DNA of 64,000 nucleotides from positions 62,001 through 126,000 of the forward strand of contig NZ_BMTV01000001.1 in the NCBI RefSeq assembly GCF_014649855.1, read 5' to 3'. Below are positions 10,156-19,737 of the stretch, in pieces (positions within the stretch are counted from its first letter, which is position 1; each line of letters opens with the position of its first letter). Source of the stretch: Streptomyces roseolus (GTDB lineage Bacteria > Actinomycetota > Actinomycetes > Streptomycetales > Streptomycetaceae). The notes under the pieces are model-generated. The model made no database searches and had not been told where the DNA came from. It saw only the letters and a program-made list of their open reading frames with translations. The position numbers were made by a program, and so were the translations under genes.

Positions 10156-11811
10156 GTGGTGGCGGAGCCGGCGGGCCCCGAGGAGGCTCCGGAGGACCGG
10201 AAGCCCCTGTCGGACGAGGCGACCTCGGAGTTCGCGCTGCCGGAGGGGCTGCTGCCGGAGCCGCCGCCGGAGCCGGAGGGCTCGGCGTTCGTGGTGCCGG
10301 AGGGGCTCGCCGCCGAGCCGGCGTCCGCCGAGCCGGAGGGTTCCGCGTTCGCGACGCCGTCGACGTACTCGGCGAAGGACTCCCCGCCGGCCTTCACCCC
10401 CGCCTACGGGGTCCCCCTGGCGCGGCTGCCGCACAACGCTCCCTGGCAGGACCGGATGCGGACGATGCTGCGGCTGCCGGTGGGCGACCGGCCGGTTCCG
10501 GAGGCGCCCGCCGCGAAGGACGAGACGGGGCCGTCGGTGCCGCGCGTGCTCGACCTGACCCTCCGCATCGGCGAGCTGCTGCTCGCGGGCGGGGAGGGCG
10601 CGGAGGACGTCGAGGCGGCGATGTTCGCGATCTGCCGCTCGTACGGCCTGGACCGCTGCGAGCCGACGGTGACGTTCACGCTCCTTTCGATCACGTACCA
10701 GCCGTCGCTGGTGGACGACCCGGTGACGGCGAACCGGACGGTGCGCCGCCGGGGCACCGACTACACCCGCCTGGCGGCGGTCTACCAGCTGCTCGCGGAC
10801 ATCAACGCGCCGGCGCACGAGGTGTCGCCGGAGGAGGCGTACCGGCGTCTCGCGGAGATACGGCGCAATCGGCACCCGTACCCGGGCTGGGTGCTGACGG
10901 CGGCGGCGGGCGTCCTCGCGGGCGCGGCCTCGACGCTGCTGGGCGGCGGTCCGTGGGTCTTCTTCGTGGCGGCGCTGGGCGCGGTGCTCGGCGACCGGCT
11001 GGCGTGGCTGTGCGCGGGGCGCGGGCTGCCGGAGTTCTACCAGTTCCTGGTGGCGGCGATGCCGCCGGCCGCGATGGGGGTGCTGCTGACGCTGCTCCAC
11101 GCGGATCTGCGGCCGTCGGCGGTGATCACGGGTGGCCTGTTCGCCCTGATCCCGGGGCGGGCGCTGGTGGCGGCGGTGCAGGACGGCCTGACCGGCTTCT
11201 ACATCACGGCCTCGGCGCGGCTCCTGGAGGTCGCCTACTTCTTCGTGGCGATCGTGGTGGGCGTGCTGTCGGTGCTGTACGTGGCCGTGCAGTTCGACGC
11301 CCAGCTCAATCCGGAGGGGGTGCTGAGTCCGGCCGAGCGGCCGGTGACGCAGATCCTGTCGTCGATGGTGCTGTGCGCGACCTTCGCCATCCTGCTCCAG
11401 CAGTCGCGGGGGACGGTGCTCTTCGCGACGCTGAACGGCGGGGTGGCCTGGGTGGTGTACGCGTCGATCGCGGTGACCGCGGAGGGGTCGACGGTGATGG
11501 CGACGGCCCTGGCGGCCGGTCTGGTGGGTCTCTTCGGGCAGCTGATGGCCCGCTACCACCACACGTCCTCGCTGCCGTACGTGACGGCGGCGATCGGGCC
11601 GCTGCTGCCCGGTTCGGCCACGTACTTCGGCGTCCTCGCGATCGCCCAGAACAACCTGGACCAGGGCTTCGCCTCGCTGGCGAAGGCGGCGGCCCTGGCC
11701 CTGGCGATCGCGATCGGGGTGAACCTGGGAGGCGAGCTGGCCCGCCTCTTCATGCGGGCCCCGGGCGCCGGCTCCGCCCGCAGCGCGGCGAAGCGGACCC
11801 GGGGCTTCTGA
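10156..11811 (+). CDS. threonine/serine exporter family protein (ThrE-like)
   Basis: About 551 aa. The first 110 residues are acidic and repetitive (PEGL and EPEGSAF units). Then comes the ThrE N-terminal domain (DLTLRIGELLLAGGEGAEDVEAAM, the conserved cytoplasmic part) and about ten membrane segments between residues 250 and 530, including GVLAGAASTLLGGGPWVFFVAALGA. It probably exports small amino acids. The GTG at 10156 has GGAG 5 bases upstream. ATG 10123 and GTG 10141 are in-frame alternatives. It converges with the DedA gene, leaving only 9 bases between them. Confidence 0.85.
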   Translation: MVAEPAGPEEAPEDRKPLSDEATSEFALPEGLLPEPPPEPEGSAFVVPEGLAAEPASAEPEGSAFATPSTYSAKDSPPAFTPAYGVPLARLPHNAPWQDRMRTMLRLPVGDRPVPEAPAAKDETGPSVPRVLDLTLRIGELLLAGGEGAEDVEAAMFAICRSYGLDRCEPTVTFTLLSITYQPSLVDDPVTANRTVRRRGTDYTRLAAVYQLLADINAPAHEVSPEEAYRRLAEIRRNRHPYPGWVLTAAAGVLAGAASTLLGGGPWVFFVAALGAVLGDRLAWLCAGRGLPEFYQFLVAAMPPAAMGVLLTLLHADLRPSAVITGGLFALIPGRALVAAVQDGLTGFYITASARLLEVAYFFVAIVVGVLSVLYVAVQFDAQLNPEGVLSPAERPVTQILSSMVLCATFAILLQQSRGTVLFATLNGGVAWVVYASIAVTAEGSTVMATALAAGLVGLFGQLMARYHHTSSLPYVTAAIGPLLPGSATYFGVLAIAQNNLDQGFASLAKAAALALAIAIGVNLGGELARLFMRAPGAGSARSAAKRTRGF

Positions 11812-11820
11812 GCCGGTGTC

Positions 11821-13035
11821 CTAGCGGGGGGCCCGCGGCGGCGGGTTCTGGCCGTCGTAGCCGCCCTGGCCGTCGTAGCCGGGCCGAGTGCCGTAGCCGG
11901 GCTGGGCGTCGTAGCCGCCCTGGCCCCCGTAGCCGGGCTGGGCGTCGTAGCCGGGCTGGTTGCCGTACCCGCCCTGGCCGTCGTAACCGCCGTAGCCGGG
12001 CTGCTGCTGCCCGTAGCCGGACTGTGCGGGCTGCTGGCCGTAACCGGGCTGGGCGGGCTGCTGCCGCCCGTAGGCCTGGCCGTCGTAGCCGCCCTGTCCG
12101 GCGTACCCGGCCTGGTTGCCGTAGCCGTAGCCGCCCTGACCGGCGTACCCGCCCTGATCGGCGTAACCGCCGCCCTGGCCGCCGTAGCCGCCCTGGCCGC
12201 CGTACACGCCCTGGTCGCCGTAGCCGCTCTGATTGCCGTAGCCGCTCTGGTCGCCGTAGCCGTGGCCGGCGTAGCCGTCCTGGTCGCCGTAGCCGCCCTG
12301 GCCGTCCTGGCCGCCGTAGCCGCCCTGCTCGCCATAGCCGTCCTGGGAGCCGGGGGGCGTCGGGTCGGCGGGGGCGGCCGGGGCGGCGGGGGACGTGCCC
12401 TCTGCGGCGGCCTTCTTCGACTGGGAGCGGGCCTTGAGGTACTCGATCACGATCGGGACGACCGAGATGAGGACGATCGCGATGAGGATCGCCTCGATGT
12501 GCCGGTGCACGAAGTCGATCTTGCCGAGGGAGGCGCCGAGCAGGGTCACGCCCGCGCCCCACAGCACGCCGCCGACGATGTTGAAGGTGATGAAGGAGCG
12601 GTAGTTCATCCGGCTGACGCCGGCGATGATCGGCGTGAAGGTGCGGATGATCGGCACGAAGCGGGCCAGGATGAGGGACTTCGGGCCGTGCTTCTCGAAG
12701 AACTCGTGCGCCTTCTCGACGTTCTCCTGCTTGAAGAGCTTGGAGTCGGGCCGCCGGAAGAGCGAGGGGCCGACCTTCCGGCCGAAGAGGTAGCCCACCT
12801 GGTCGCCGAGGATCGCCGCGGCGACGATCAGCGTGCAGACCAGCCACAGCGGGGAGTCGAGCTTGCCCGTGGTGACGAGGAGGCCGGTGGTGAAGAGCAG
12901 CGAGTCGCCGGGGAGGAAGAACCCGATGAGGAGACCGGACTCGGCGAAGACGATGGCGAGGACGCCGATCAGGCCGAAGGTCTGGATCAGATAGTCCGGA
13001 TCCAGCCAGCTCGGTCCGAGGGCAAGCGTGTTCAC
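11821..13035 (-). CDS. DedA family membrane protein with long Gly/Tyr/Gln-rich tail
   Basis: 404 aa from the GTG at 13035, preceded by AGGAG. Residues 1-205 are a standard DedA/SNARE-associated (VTT) domain: [24 protein letters not shown], the conserved [21 protein letters not shown], then a final TM (about 182-198). The family acts in membrane homeostasis and lipid (undecaprenyl-phosphate or phosphatidylethanolamine) translocation. Residues 230-404 are almost only G, Y, Q, D, N, P and A in repeated GGY/GYG/DGQ units, predicted to be disordered and cytoplasmic. The repeats are matched by near-repetitive DNA. Confidence 0.9.
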   Translation of the reverse strand: MNTLALGPSWLDPDYLIQTFGLIGVLAIVFAESGLLIGFFLPGDSLLFTTGLLVTTGKLDSPLWLVCTLIVAAAILGDQVGYLFGRKVGPSLFRRPDSKLFKQENVEKAHEFFEKHGPKSLILARFVPIIRTFTPIIAGVSRMNYRSFITFNIVGGVLWGAGVTLLGASLGKIDFVHRHIEAILIAIVLISVVPIVIEYLKARSQSKKAAAEGTSPAAPAAPADPTPPGSQDGYGEQGGYGGQDGQGGYGDQDGYAGHGYGDQSGYGNQSGYGDQGVYGGQGGYGGQGGGYADQGGYAGQGGYGYGNQAGYAGQGGYDGQAYGRQQPAQPGYGQQPAQSGYGQQQPGYGGYDGQGGYGNQPGYDAQPGYGGQGGYDAQPGYGTRPGYDGQGGYDGQNPPPRAPR

Positions 13036-13206
13036 GGTTCCGGGCTCCTGGGTTCGGGGTGGGGGCATGTCGAGGTGCGGGCGGGACATGCCTGCGGCGC
13101 GCCCCAAGCTATCAACGCGGAAGGACGGGCCCCGGTTCCATCCGGCGGCCGGGGATGCGGAGCGGCCGCCTTCCGGCCACCCTGGGTGACCAGGAGGTGA
13201 TGGCCG

Positions 13207-13575
13207 ATGGGCATCGAGGAGTACGGAGGCGGTCAGGGACCGCACCCCGAGGTGCTGGTGGTGACGACGAACGACGTTCCCGGCTACGAGGTACGCCAGG
13301 TGATCGGCGAGGTCTTCGGATTGACGGTACGGTCCCGGCACCTGGGCAGCCAGATCGGCGCCGGTCTGAAGTCGATGATCGGCGGCGAGCTGAAGGGCCT
13401 GACGAAGACCTTGGTGGAGACCCGCAACCAGGCGATGGAACGCCTGGTGGAGCAGGCCAGGGCGCGCGGCGCGAACGCGGTGCTGATGTTCCGCTTCGAC
13501 GTGACCGAGGCGGCCGACGTGGGCACCGAGGTCTGTGCGTACGGCACCGCCGTCGTCATCGCGCCGCGGACCTGA
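13207..13575 (+). CDS. YbjQ / UPF0145 family protein
   Basis: 122 aa. Preceded by AGGAGGTG (13191-13198) 8 bases from the ATG. The family core is visible: [26 protein letters not shown], then [35 protein letters not shown] and AYGTAVVI. These proteins form pentameric barrels and are sometimes called heavy-metal-binding, but no function is firmly established. It stands alone between the divergent DedA gene and the CLC gene. Confidence 0.88.
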   Translation: MGIEEYGGGQGPHPEVLVVTTNDVPGYEVRQVIGEVFGLTVRSRHLGSQIGAGLKSMIGGELKGLTKTLVETRNQAMERLVEQARARGANAVLMFRFDVTEAADVGTEVCAYGTAVVIAPRT

Positions 13576-13811
13576 CACCGGGCGGTCCGGGGGCGGGCGC
13601 GGGTCCGGGCGACAGGTGGCCCGGGCCCGCGCCGACCGCGCCGCGAGCCCGGCGGAGCCGGTGAGCGGGGTCACGGAGCGGCCCGGGCGGGCGGCCGCCC
13701 CCTCTCCGGCGGGACGCCGTCCGCCGCGGTCCCGACGTGACGTGAGGCGCACGCCCGAATGCCCCGGCCTTTCGAGGTGTTGTGCGGCATTTGCTCACTT
13801 ATGGTGGGCCG

Positions 13812-15089
13812 GTGGCCACCGATCATGACGCGACCGCCCCCGTCGAAGCCCCGGTACGGATCCTGCTGCCGCAGGTGCTGCCCGCCCTCGTGGTGGGCGT
13901 CGGATCGGCCCTGCTGTTCCTCGGCATCAGCACGCTCGCCGAGGAGCTCCAGTCGGTGCTCTGGGAGACCGTGCCCGACGCCCTGGACGTCGGCCGGTAC
14001 TCCTCACTGTGGATGATCACCGTCCTCACCGTCACCGGGATCGCCGCCGGCCTGGTCGTCTGGAAGGCGCCCGGGCACGCCGGGCCCGACCCGGCCTCCG
14101 AGGGGCTCGGCGGGCCGCCGCTCCCGCCGCTCGTGGTGCCCGGCCTCCTCGTCGCCTCCACCCTCGCCCTCGCCGGCGGCGTCAGCCTCGGCCCCGAGCA
14201 GCCGACGATCGCCGCCGCGGTCTCCCTGGCCGCCTGGCTGGGCCTGCGGGCCGCGCCGGGCGTACCGGGCGCCTTCTGGGCCTCCCTCGCCATCGCCGGC
14301 ACCTTCGGCGCCCTCTTCGGCACCCCCGTCGCCGCCGCCCTGGTCCTCTCCGAGGCGCTCACCGGGCAGCCCGGCCGGGGCTCCCTGTGGGACCGGCTCT
14401 TCGCTCCGCTGCTCGCCGCCGGCGCCGGCGCGACGACCACCCAGCTCCTCTCGGACCCCAGCTTCGCCATGGGTCTGCCGCCGCTGACCGACCCCGGCTG
14501 GGAGGACCTGCTCGCCGCCCTCGTCGTGGCCACCCTCGGCGCCCTCTTCGGCCTCCTCGGCTGCTACGCCTTCCCCCACCTCCACCGGGCCTTCGGCCGG
14601 CTGCGGCACCCCATGCTGATGCTGCCCGCCGGCGGTCTGGTCCTGGGCCTGCTCGGCGCCCTCGGCGGGCACCTGACCCTCTTCAAGGGGCTCCACGAGA
14701 CGAAGGAGCTCGTCGGCTCCATCGGGGTGTACTCCTCCGGGGAGCTGGCGAGGCTGGCCGTGGTGAAGCTGGCCGCCCTCCTCGTGGCCGCCGCCTGCGG
14801 CTTCCGCGGCGGCCGGGTCTTCCCGGCGGTCTTCCTCGGCGCCGCCTTCGGCCTCGTCGCCCAGGCGCTCGTCCCGGAGATCCACCCGGCGGTCGCCGTC
14901 TCCTCCGCCGTCCTCGGCGTCCTCCTCGCCACCACCCGGCAGGGGTGGGTGAGCCTCTTCATCGCCGCCGTCCTCGCCTCCTCCCCCGCGATGCTCTCGC
15001 TGCTCTGCCTGGCCACCCTGCCCGCCTGGCTGGTCGTCACCGGCCGCCCGCAGCTCGAACTCGACCACCAGGGCACGTCCCTCCGCTGA
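13812..15089 (+). CDS. CLC family chloride channel/antiporter
   Basis: 425 aa from the GTG at 13812. The in-frame ATG at 13782 would add ten residues with uncharacteristically AT-rich codons (TTG, ACT, TAT), so it is disfavoured. About ten membrane segments. The CLC selectivity motifs are recognisable: GVSLGPEQP (GPEQP at 127-131, keeping the gating-glutamate position), FGALFGTPVAAALVLSEAL, and CGFRGGRVFPAVFLGAAFG. It moves chloride, probably coupled to protons. The next gene, glutamate decarboxylase, begins 43 bases later on the same strand. Confidence 0.85.
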   Translation: MATDHDATAPVEAPVRILLPQVLPALVVGVGSALLFLGISTLAEELQSVLWETVPDALDVGRYSSLWMITVLTVTGIAAGLVVWKAPGHAGPDPASEGLGGPPLPPLVVPGLLVASTLALAGGVSLGPEQPTIAAAVSLAAWLGLRAAPGVPGAFWASLAIAGTFGALFGTPVAAALVLSEALTGQPGRGSLWDRLFAPLLAAGAGATTTQLLSDPSFAMGLPPLTDPGWEDLLAALVVATLGALFGLLGCYAFPHLHRAFGRLRHPMLMLPAGGLVLGLLGALGGHLTLFKGLHETKELVGSIGVYSSGELARLAVVKLAALLVAAACGFRGGRVFPAVFLGAAFGLVAQALVPEIHPAVAVSSAVLGVLLATTRQGWVSLFIAAVLASSPAMLSLLCLATLPAWLVVTGRPQLELDHQGTSLR

Positions 15090-15132
15090 CCCCCGCGCCG
15101 GCCGTCCGCCGCCGCAGAAGAAGGAGCCTCCG

Positions 15133-16554
15133 ATGGCCCCCCTCCACAAGGGATCCGACCCCACCGACAGCGAGCGCTTCCGCCGGCTCGCCCTCAACCC
15201 CTTCTTCGGCGAGGCCGACCCCGTCGGCGGGATGACGGAGGCCCCGCCGCGCCACCGGTTGCCCGAGGGGCCGCTGGCGCCGGCCAGCGCGTACCAGCTG
15301 GTCCACGACGAGCTGATGCTGGACGGGAACTCCCGGCTCAACCTCGCCACCTTCGTCACCACCTGGATGGAGCCCCAGGCCGGTGTCCTCATGGCCGAGT
15401 GCCGCGACAAGAACATGATCGACAAGGACGAGTACCCGCGCACCGCCGAGCTCGAACGCCGCTGTGTCGCCATGCTCGCCGACCTCTGGCACGCCCCCGA
15501 CCCGGCCGCCGCCGTCGGCTGCTCCACCACCGGCTCCAGCGAGGCCTGCATGCTCGCCGGCATGGCGCTCAAGCGCCGCTGGGCCAAGAAGAACGCCGAC
15601 CGCTATCCGGCCACCGCCCGCCCCAACCTGGTGATGGGCGTCAACGTGCAGGTCTGCTGGGAGAAGTTCTGCGACTTCTGGGAGGTCGAGGCCCGCCTCG
15701 TCCCCATGGAGGGGGACCGCTACCACCTCGACGCCGCCTCCGCCGCCGCCCTCTGCGACGAGAACACCATCGGCGTCGTCGCCGTCCTCGGCTCCACCTT
15801 CGACGGCTCGTACGAGCCCGTCGCCGAGATCTGCGCGGCCCTCGACGAGCTCCAGTCCCGCACCGGCCTCGACGTCCCCGTCCACGTCGACGGCGCCTCG
15901 GGCGCCATGGTCGCCCCCTTCCTCGACGAGGACCTGGTCTGGGACTTCCGGCTCCCCCGCGTCTCCTCGATCAACACTTCGGGCCACAAGTACGGGCTCG
16001 TCTACCCGGGCGTCGGCTGGGCCCTGTGGCGCGGCGTCGAGGAGCTCCCCGAGGAGCTGGTCTTCCGGGTCAACTACCTCGGCGGCGACATGCCGACCTT
16101 CGCCCTCAACTTCTCCCGCCCCGGCGCCCAGGTCGTCGCCCAGTACTACACCTTCCTCCGGCTGGGCCGGGAGGGCTACCGGGCCGTCCAGCAGACCAGC
16201 CGGGACGTCGCCCGCGGCCTCGCCGAACGCATCGAGGCCACGGGCGACTTCCGCCTCCTCACCCGCGGCGACCAACTGCCCGTCTTCGCCTTCACGACCG
16301 CCCCCGACGTCACCTCCTTCGACGTCTTCGACGTCTCCCGCCGGCTCCGCGAACGCGGCTGGCTGGTGCCCGCCTACACCTTCCCGGCCCACCGCGAGGA
16401 CCTGTCCGTCCTGCGGATCGTCTGCCGCAACGGCTTCTCCGCCGACCTCGCGGGCCTCCTCGTCGAGGACCTGCGCCGCCTCCTGCCCGAACTCCGCAGC
16501 CAGCCCCGCCCCCTCACCCGGGACAGGGCCGCCGCGACCTCCTTCCACCACTGA
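15133..16554 (+). CDS. gadB: glutamate decarboxylase
   Basis: 473 aa PLP enzyme that converts glutamate to GABA and CO2, consuming a proton. AAGAAGGAG lies about 6 bases before the ATG. Motifs: [22 protein letters not shown], the PLP-ring-stacking/aspartate segment HVDGASGA (Asp253), and the Schiff-base lysine Lys286 in NTSGHKYG. Full length, including the N-terminal ESF/RxALNPFFG-like region and C-terminal HH. It is probably co-transcribed with the upstream CLC gene, which suggests a joint role in pH or GABA metabolism. Confidence 0.95.
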   Translation: MAPLHKGSDPTDSERFRRLALNPFFGEADPVGGMTEAPPRHRLPEGPLAPASAYQLVHDELMLDGNSRLNLATFVTTWMEPQAGVLMAECRDKNMIDKDEYPRTAELERRCVAMLADLWHAPDPAAAVGCSTTGSSEACMLAGMALKRRWAKKNADRYPATARPNLVMGVNVQVCWEKFCDFWEVEARLVPMEGDRYHLDAASAAALCDENTIGVVAVLGSTFDGSYEPVAEICAALDELQSRTGLDVPVHVDGASGAMVAPFLDEDLVWDFRLPRVSSINTSGHKYGLVYPGVGWALWRGVEELPEELVFRVNYLGGDMPTFALNFSRPGAQVVAQYYTFLRLGREGYRAVQQTSRDVARGLAERIEATGDFRLLTRGDQLPVFAFTTAPDVTSFDVFDVSRRLRERGWLVPAYTFPAHREDLSVLRIVCRNGFSADLAGLLVEDLRRLLPELRSQPRPLTRDRAAATSFHH

Positions 16555-16602
16555 CGGGCGTCCGCCGCGCCTCCTCCGGACCCCCGCGGGGCGAGGTCCG
16601 GT

Positions 16603-17374
16603 TCACCGCCCGAGCCGGCGGAACCTCCGTACGGCCAGCGGGAAGAACACGGCGAGCAGGGCCAGCGGCCACAGCACCGCCGCCGTCACCCAGCCCGGTT
16701 CGCCGCCCGGGTTGCCGAACAGCTCGCGGACCGCCGTGGCGGTCGCCGACATCGGGTTCCACTCCACGGCCGTGCCCAGCCAGCCCGGCATGGACTCCGG
16801 CGACGCGAAGGCGTTGGAGAGGAAGCCGACCGGCCAGACCAGGATCTGCACGGCCTGCACCAGCTCCGGCTTCCGCGCCACGAGCGCCAGGTGGATCCCG
16901 ATCCACAGCATCGCGAAGCGCAGCAGCAGGAGCAGTCCGAGGGCCCCCGCGAAGGCCGCGGGGCCGCCCCGGGCGCTCCAGCCCATCGCGTACCCGACGC
17001 CGACCATCACGAGGAGCCCGGCCGCCGACTGGAGCATGTCGGCGACCGCCCGGCCGACGAGCACCGCGCCGTCGGCCATCGGCCATCGGCATGGAGCGGA
17101 AGCGGTCGACGACCCCCCTGTCCAGGTCCCGGGTGACCGCCGTCATCGTCCCTTCGAGCCCGAACACCATGGTCAGCGTGAGCATCCCGGGCACCAGGAA
17201 GTCGACGTACTCCCCCTGGACGGCCCGGCCGCCGCCGACCAGGTAGCCGAACATCAACAGCATCATCACCGGGAAGACGAGGCCGACGAGGACGGCGACC
17301 GGCTGCCGCGCCCAGTGGGCCAGCTCGCGCCGGGTCATCGTCCAGCAGTCGCTCAGCGCGTACGCGGCGCTCAT
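16603..17374 (-). pseudogene. ABC-2 type (DrrB-like) drug exporter permease, frameshifted by a 7-bp tandem duplication
   Basis: The N-terminal 97 residues (ATG at 17374, ending DRFRSMPMA) and the remaining 158 residues ([16 protein letters not shown] to RRFRRLGR, stop at 16603) lie in different frames. At the join CGGCCAT is repeated in tandem (17073-17086). Removing one copy gives one continuous 254-residue ABC-2 permease with six hydrophobic segments. As it stands the frame runs on to a stop at 16514 as a hybrid of 286 residues. The start overlaps the stop of the ATPase gene (ATGA). Both halves keep normal codon bias, so the change looks recent, or it may be an assembly error. Confidence 0.8.
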
Positions 17375-18348
17375 GCCGCCACCTCCCGCTTCCCGTCGGT
17401 CAGGCGCAGGAACGCCTCGTCCAGCGTCGGGCGCCGCAGCGCCACGTCCTCGGCCTCGATCCCGGCCGCCTCCAGGGCCCGTACGACCTCCGCGAGCGAG
17501 GCCATCCGGTCCCGTACGGGCGCGCTGATCAGCCGCCGGTCCCGGTCGACGTCCGTCTCGCCGGCGCCGAAGGGCAGCACCCGTACGGCCTCGTCGAGGC
17601 GGTCGGCGTCCCGGACGACGACGTCGACGCGGTCCCGTCCGGCCCGGGACTTCAGTTCCCCGGGGGTGCCCTCGGCGACCACCCGGCCGCCGTCGACGAC
17701 CGAGATCCGGTCGGCGAGCCGGTCGGCCTCCTCCAGGTACTGGGTGGTCAGCAGCACCGTCGTCCCGCCGTCGACGAGGGAGCGCACGGCCGCCCAGACC
17801 TCGCCGCGCCCGCGCGGGTCGAGGCCGGTGGTCGGCTCGTCCAGGAAGAGCACCTCCGGCTCGGTGATGAGGGAGGCGGCGAGGTCGAGCCGCCGCCGCA
17901 TGCCGCCGCTGTACTGCCGGACCGGCTTGCGGCCGGTGTCGGTGAGCCCGAACCGCTCCAGGAGCGCGTCGGCGCGGAGCCCCGCTCCCCGGGCGCCGAG
18001 GTGGAAGAGCCGGCCGAACATCTCCAGGTTCTGCCGGCCGCTCAGCTCCTCGTCGAGCGCGGCGTGCTGGCCGAGCAGCCCGATCCGGCGCCGGACCTCG
18101 GCGGCCTCCTTCCGTACGTCGTGCCCCGCGACCCGCACCAGGCCCTCGTCGTGCCGGAGCAGGGTCGCCAGGACCCGTACCGTCGTGGTCTTGCCGGCCC
18201 CGTTGGGGCCGAGCAGGCCGTGGACCGTGCCGCGCCGGACGGCGAGGTCGAGGCCGTCGAGCGCCCGCTTGTCGCCGTACCGCTTGCCCACGCCCTCCAT
18301 GAGGATCGCGTCGCCGCCACCCGTCGGCATCTGGTTCCTCTCGTTCAT
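17371..18348 (-). CDS. daunorubicin-resistance-type ABC transporter ATP-binding protein (DrrA-like)
   Basis: 325 aa from the ATG at 18348, with GAGGGG 8 bases upstream. An in-frame GTG at 18357 overlaps that site. Walker [11 protein letters not shown], signature [12 protein letters not shown], Walker [17 protein letters not shown] and the H-loop replaced by Q ([15 protein letters not shown]), all typical of DrrA. The C-terminal regulatory domain ends [13 protein letters not shown]. It powers export of a hydrophobic compound with the downstream permease, which is frameshifted here. The upstream padR gene and dyad sites suggest PadR repression. Confidence 0.93.
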   Translation of the reverse strand: MNERNQMPTGGGDAILMEGVGKRYGDKRALDGLDLAVRRGTVHGLLGPNGAGKTTTVRVLATLLRHDEGLVRVAGHDVRKEAAEVRRRIGLLGQHAALDEELSGRQNLEMFGRLFHLGARGAGLRADALLERFGLTDTGRKPVRQYSGGMRRRLDLAASLITEPEVLFLDEPTTGLDPRGRGEVWAAVRSLVDGGTTVLLTTQYLEEADRLADRISVVDGGRVVAEGTPGELKSRAGRDRVDVVVRDADRLDEAVRVLPFGAGETDVDRDRRLISAPVRDRMASLAEVVRALEAAGIEAEDVALRRPTLDEAFLRLTDGKREVAA

Positions 18349-18362
18349 CCCGTTCACCCCTC

Positions 18363-18387
18363 TTTGACCCTAGTCAAATTTGACCAG
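18363..18387. promoter_or_regulatory. palindromic PadR operator candidate upstream of the ABC genes
   Basis: The 18-bp dyad at 18370-18387 has half-sites CTAGTC and GACCAG around AAATTT, and GTCAAATTTGAC inside it is a perfect palindrome. A further TTTGAC half-site lies at 18363-18368. It sits just upstream of the ATPase ribosome binding site, where bound repressor would block the promoter. The same layout (CTRGTC-N6-GACYAG) recurs in front of padR. Confidence 0.6.
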
Positions 18388-18421
18388 TGATCCGGCGGGA
18401 AGGGTACGCCCGCCCCTCGGG

Positions 18422-18439
18422 CTAGTCAAACTTGATTAA
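18422..18439. promoter_or_regulatory. second, weaker PadR operator candidate
   Basis: CTAGTC-AAACTT-GATTAA, a degenerate version of the site at 18370-18387. It overlaps the padR stop codon, 74 bases upstream of the ATPase start. Confidence 0.4.
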
Positions 18440-19068
18440 TCTTCGACGGCGTCACCGGTCGCGTACGGGTTCTCCTGGCCCTCCGCGAGGACGCCCACGA
18501 ACGGCTCGCCCTCCCCCGCGAAGGTGTACGCCCCGCCCTCGATCCGCTCGATCAGCCCGAGCGTCCACTCCCGGCCGGCGTCCGCCGAGTGCACCCAGAG
18601 GTGCATGATCTCGCCGATGTGGCCGAGCTGCTCCGGACCGCCCTCCGGGACGTAGTACTCCGTCACCGACGTCCGCCAGGCGTCCAGCCTCCGCAGCCGC
18701 TCCCGCAGCAGCTCCACCGCCTCCGCCCGCGGCAGGTCGACGACGAAGCCGACCGCCGCCGACAGCACGTCCATCCGCTGGTCGTAGGTGGCCAGCGCCT
18801 CCCGGAGCAGCCGCAGGTACTCCTCCCGGCCCGCCTCGGTGATCTCGTACTCGACCCTCGGCGGACCGCCGGCCGTGCTCGGCGCCAGCTCCTCGGCGCG
18901 CAGCAGTCCCTGCTTCGCCATCTGCTTGAGCGCGTGGTAGATCGAGCCCGGCTTGGCGTTGGACCACTCGTGCGCGCCCCAGTACTCCAGGTCGTTGCGC
19001 ACCTGGTAGCCGTGGGCGCGGCCGTGCTGCTTCACCGCGCCCAGGACGAGAAGGCGGATCGCCGACAT
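18436..19068 (-). CDS. PadR family transcriptional regulator
   Basis: 210 aa from the ATG at 19068. A GTG two codons upstream at 19074 is possible. N-terminal winged helix of the PadR type: LLVLGAVKQHGRAHGYQVRNDL, then the PGSIYHALKQMAKQGLLRAEE recognition region and YEITEAGREEYLRLL. The C-terminal half is the helical Vir_act_alpha-like dimerisation region. It lies 87 bases upstream of and in the same direction as the DrrA-type ATPase. PadR proteins usually repress a neighbouring exporter and their own gene and release on binding the drug. Dyads at both predicted sites support this. Confidence 0.9.
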   Translation of the reverse strand: MSAIRLLVLGAVKQHGRAHGYQVRNDLEYWGAHEWSNAKPGSIYHALKQMAKQGLLRAEELAPSTAGGPPRVEYEITEAGREEYLRLLREALATYDQRMDVLSAAVGFVVDLPRAEAVELLRERLRRLDAWRTSVTEYYVPEGGPEQLGHIGEIMHLWVHSADAGREWTLGLIERIEGGAYTFAGEGEPFVGVLAEGQENPYATGDAVED

Positions 19069-19080
19069 CCCCACGTACCC

Positions 19081-19102
19081 CTCTGGTCGATTCCGACCAG
19101 AG
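19081..19102. promoter_or_regulatory. padR autoregulatory operator candidate
   Basis: Perfect 9-bp inverted repeat (CTCTGGTCG at 19081-19089 with CGACCAGAG at 19094-19102), 4-base spacer, 12 bases upstream of the padR start. Its core CTGGTC-N6-GACCAG matches the dyad upstream of the ABC genes. Confidence 0.65.
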
Positions 19103-19110
19103 TAGGCGGG

Positions 19111-19662
19111 TCACGACCCCGCGGTACGACCGCTCTCCTCGGCGATCAGCGCGAAGGAGACCTTGCCGTCCAGGGACTCGCGGATCACGTCCGCGTGCCC
19201 GGCGTGCCGGCCCATCTCCTGCACCAGGTGCAGCAGCATCCAGCGGACCGAGACGCGTCCGCCCTCCGGGAACCAGGGCGCGGGCGGCAGCGGGAAGGTG
19301 TCGTCCAGGCTCGGCGCCGTGCGCACGAACTCCTCGGTCTCCTCGGCCACGCCGTCCCAGAAGGCGAGGACCTCGGGGATCGTCTCGCCGTCGACGAGCC
19401 GGAAGGCCTCGCCCCAGGTCTCCTGGGTCCGCTGCCTCTCGTTCTCCCGCCGCTGGGCGAGGCGGAGCCAGTTCAGCTCCACCTCGGCCACGTGCTTGAC
19501 CAGGCCGGAGAGGCTCAGCTCGCTGGCGCTGGGCCGGCTCGCCGCCTGCTCCTCGGTGAGGCCGAGGAGGGCGCGGCGGAGCGCGGCGCGCTGGGCCTCC
19601 ACGAAGTTGAGGAACGCGCCGCGCTCGTCGCCGGGGGCCTCCGCGGGAACAAGAGCCACCAT
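19111..19662 (-). CDS. DinB family protein
   Basis: 183 aa four-helix-bundle protein of the DinB/DUF664 type. Candidate metal-binding histidines are visible in LVKHVAEVE (about residue 57) and in the C-terminal EMGRHAGHADVIRE. Some relatives are mycothiol- or bacillithiol-dependent transferases, but no substrate can be assigned. It is on the same strand as padR, with the padR dyad between them. Confidence 0.85.
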   Translation of the reverse strand: MVALVPAEAPGDERGAFLNFVEAQRAALRRALLGLTEEQAASRPSASELSLSGLVKHVAEVELNWLRLAQRRENERQRTQETWGEAFRLVDGETIPEVLAFWDGVAEETEEFVRTAPSLDDTFPLPPAPWFPEGGRVSVRWMLLHLVQEMGRHAGHADVIRESLDGKVSFALIAEESGRTAGS

Positions 19663-19720
19663 GATGTGTCCGCCTTCCGTCGTCTTCCTCGGGGTGCGTC
19701 ACCCACGGTACGGAAGGAGT

Positions 19721-19737
19721 AGGACGGATTCCGTCCT
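19721..19737 (-). terminator. short hairpin at the aldehyde dehydrogenase stop
   Basis: AGGACGG-ATT-CCGTCCT, a perfect 7-bp stem that overlaps the aldehyde dehydrogenase stop codon (19736-19738). It could terminate transcription or be a regulatory dyad for the DinB gene, whose start is 59 bases away. Confidence 0.45.

Noticed and set aside
13782..13811. Upstream ATG start for the CLC gene
   Set aside because: The extra ten codons use unusual AT-rich codons and lack a ribosome binding site.
16514..16602. Hybrid C-terminus of the permease past the frameshift
   Set aside because: It is out of frame with the real gene, has no family features and runs into the gadB end.
16603..19662. Part of an antibiotic biosynthetic cluster
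   Set aside because: Only a regulator, an exporter and a DinB protein are present. No synthase or tailoring genes adjoin.
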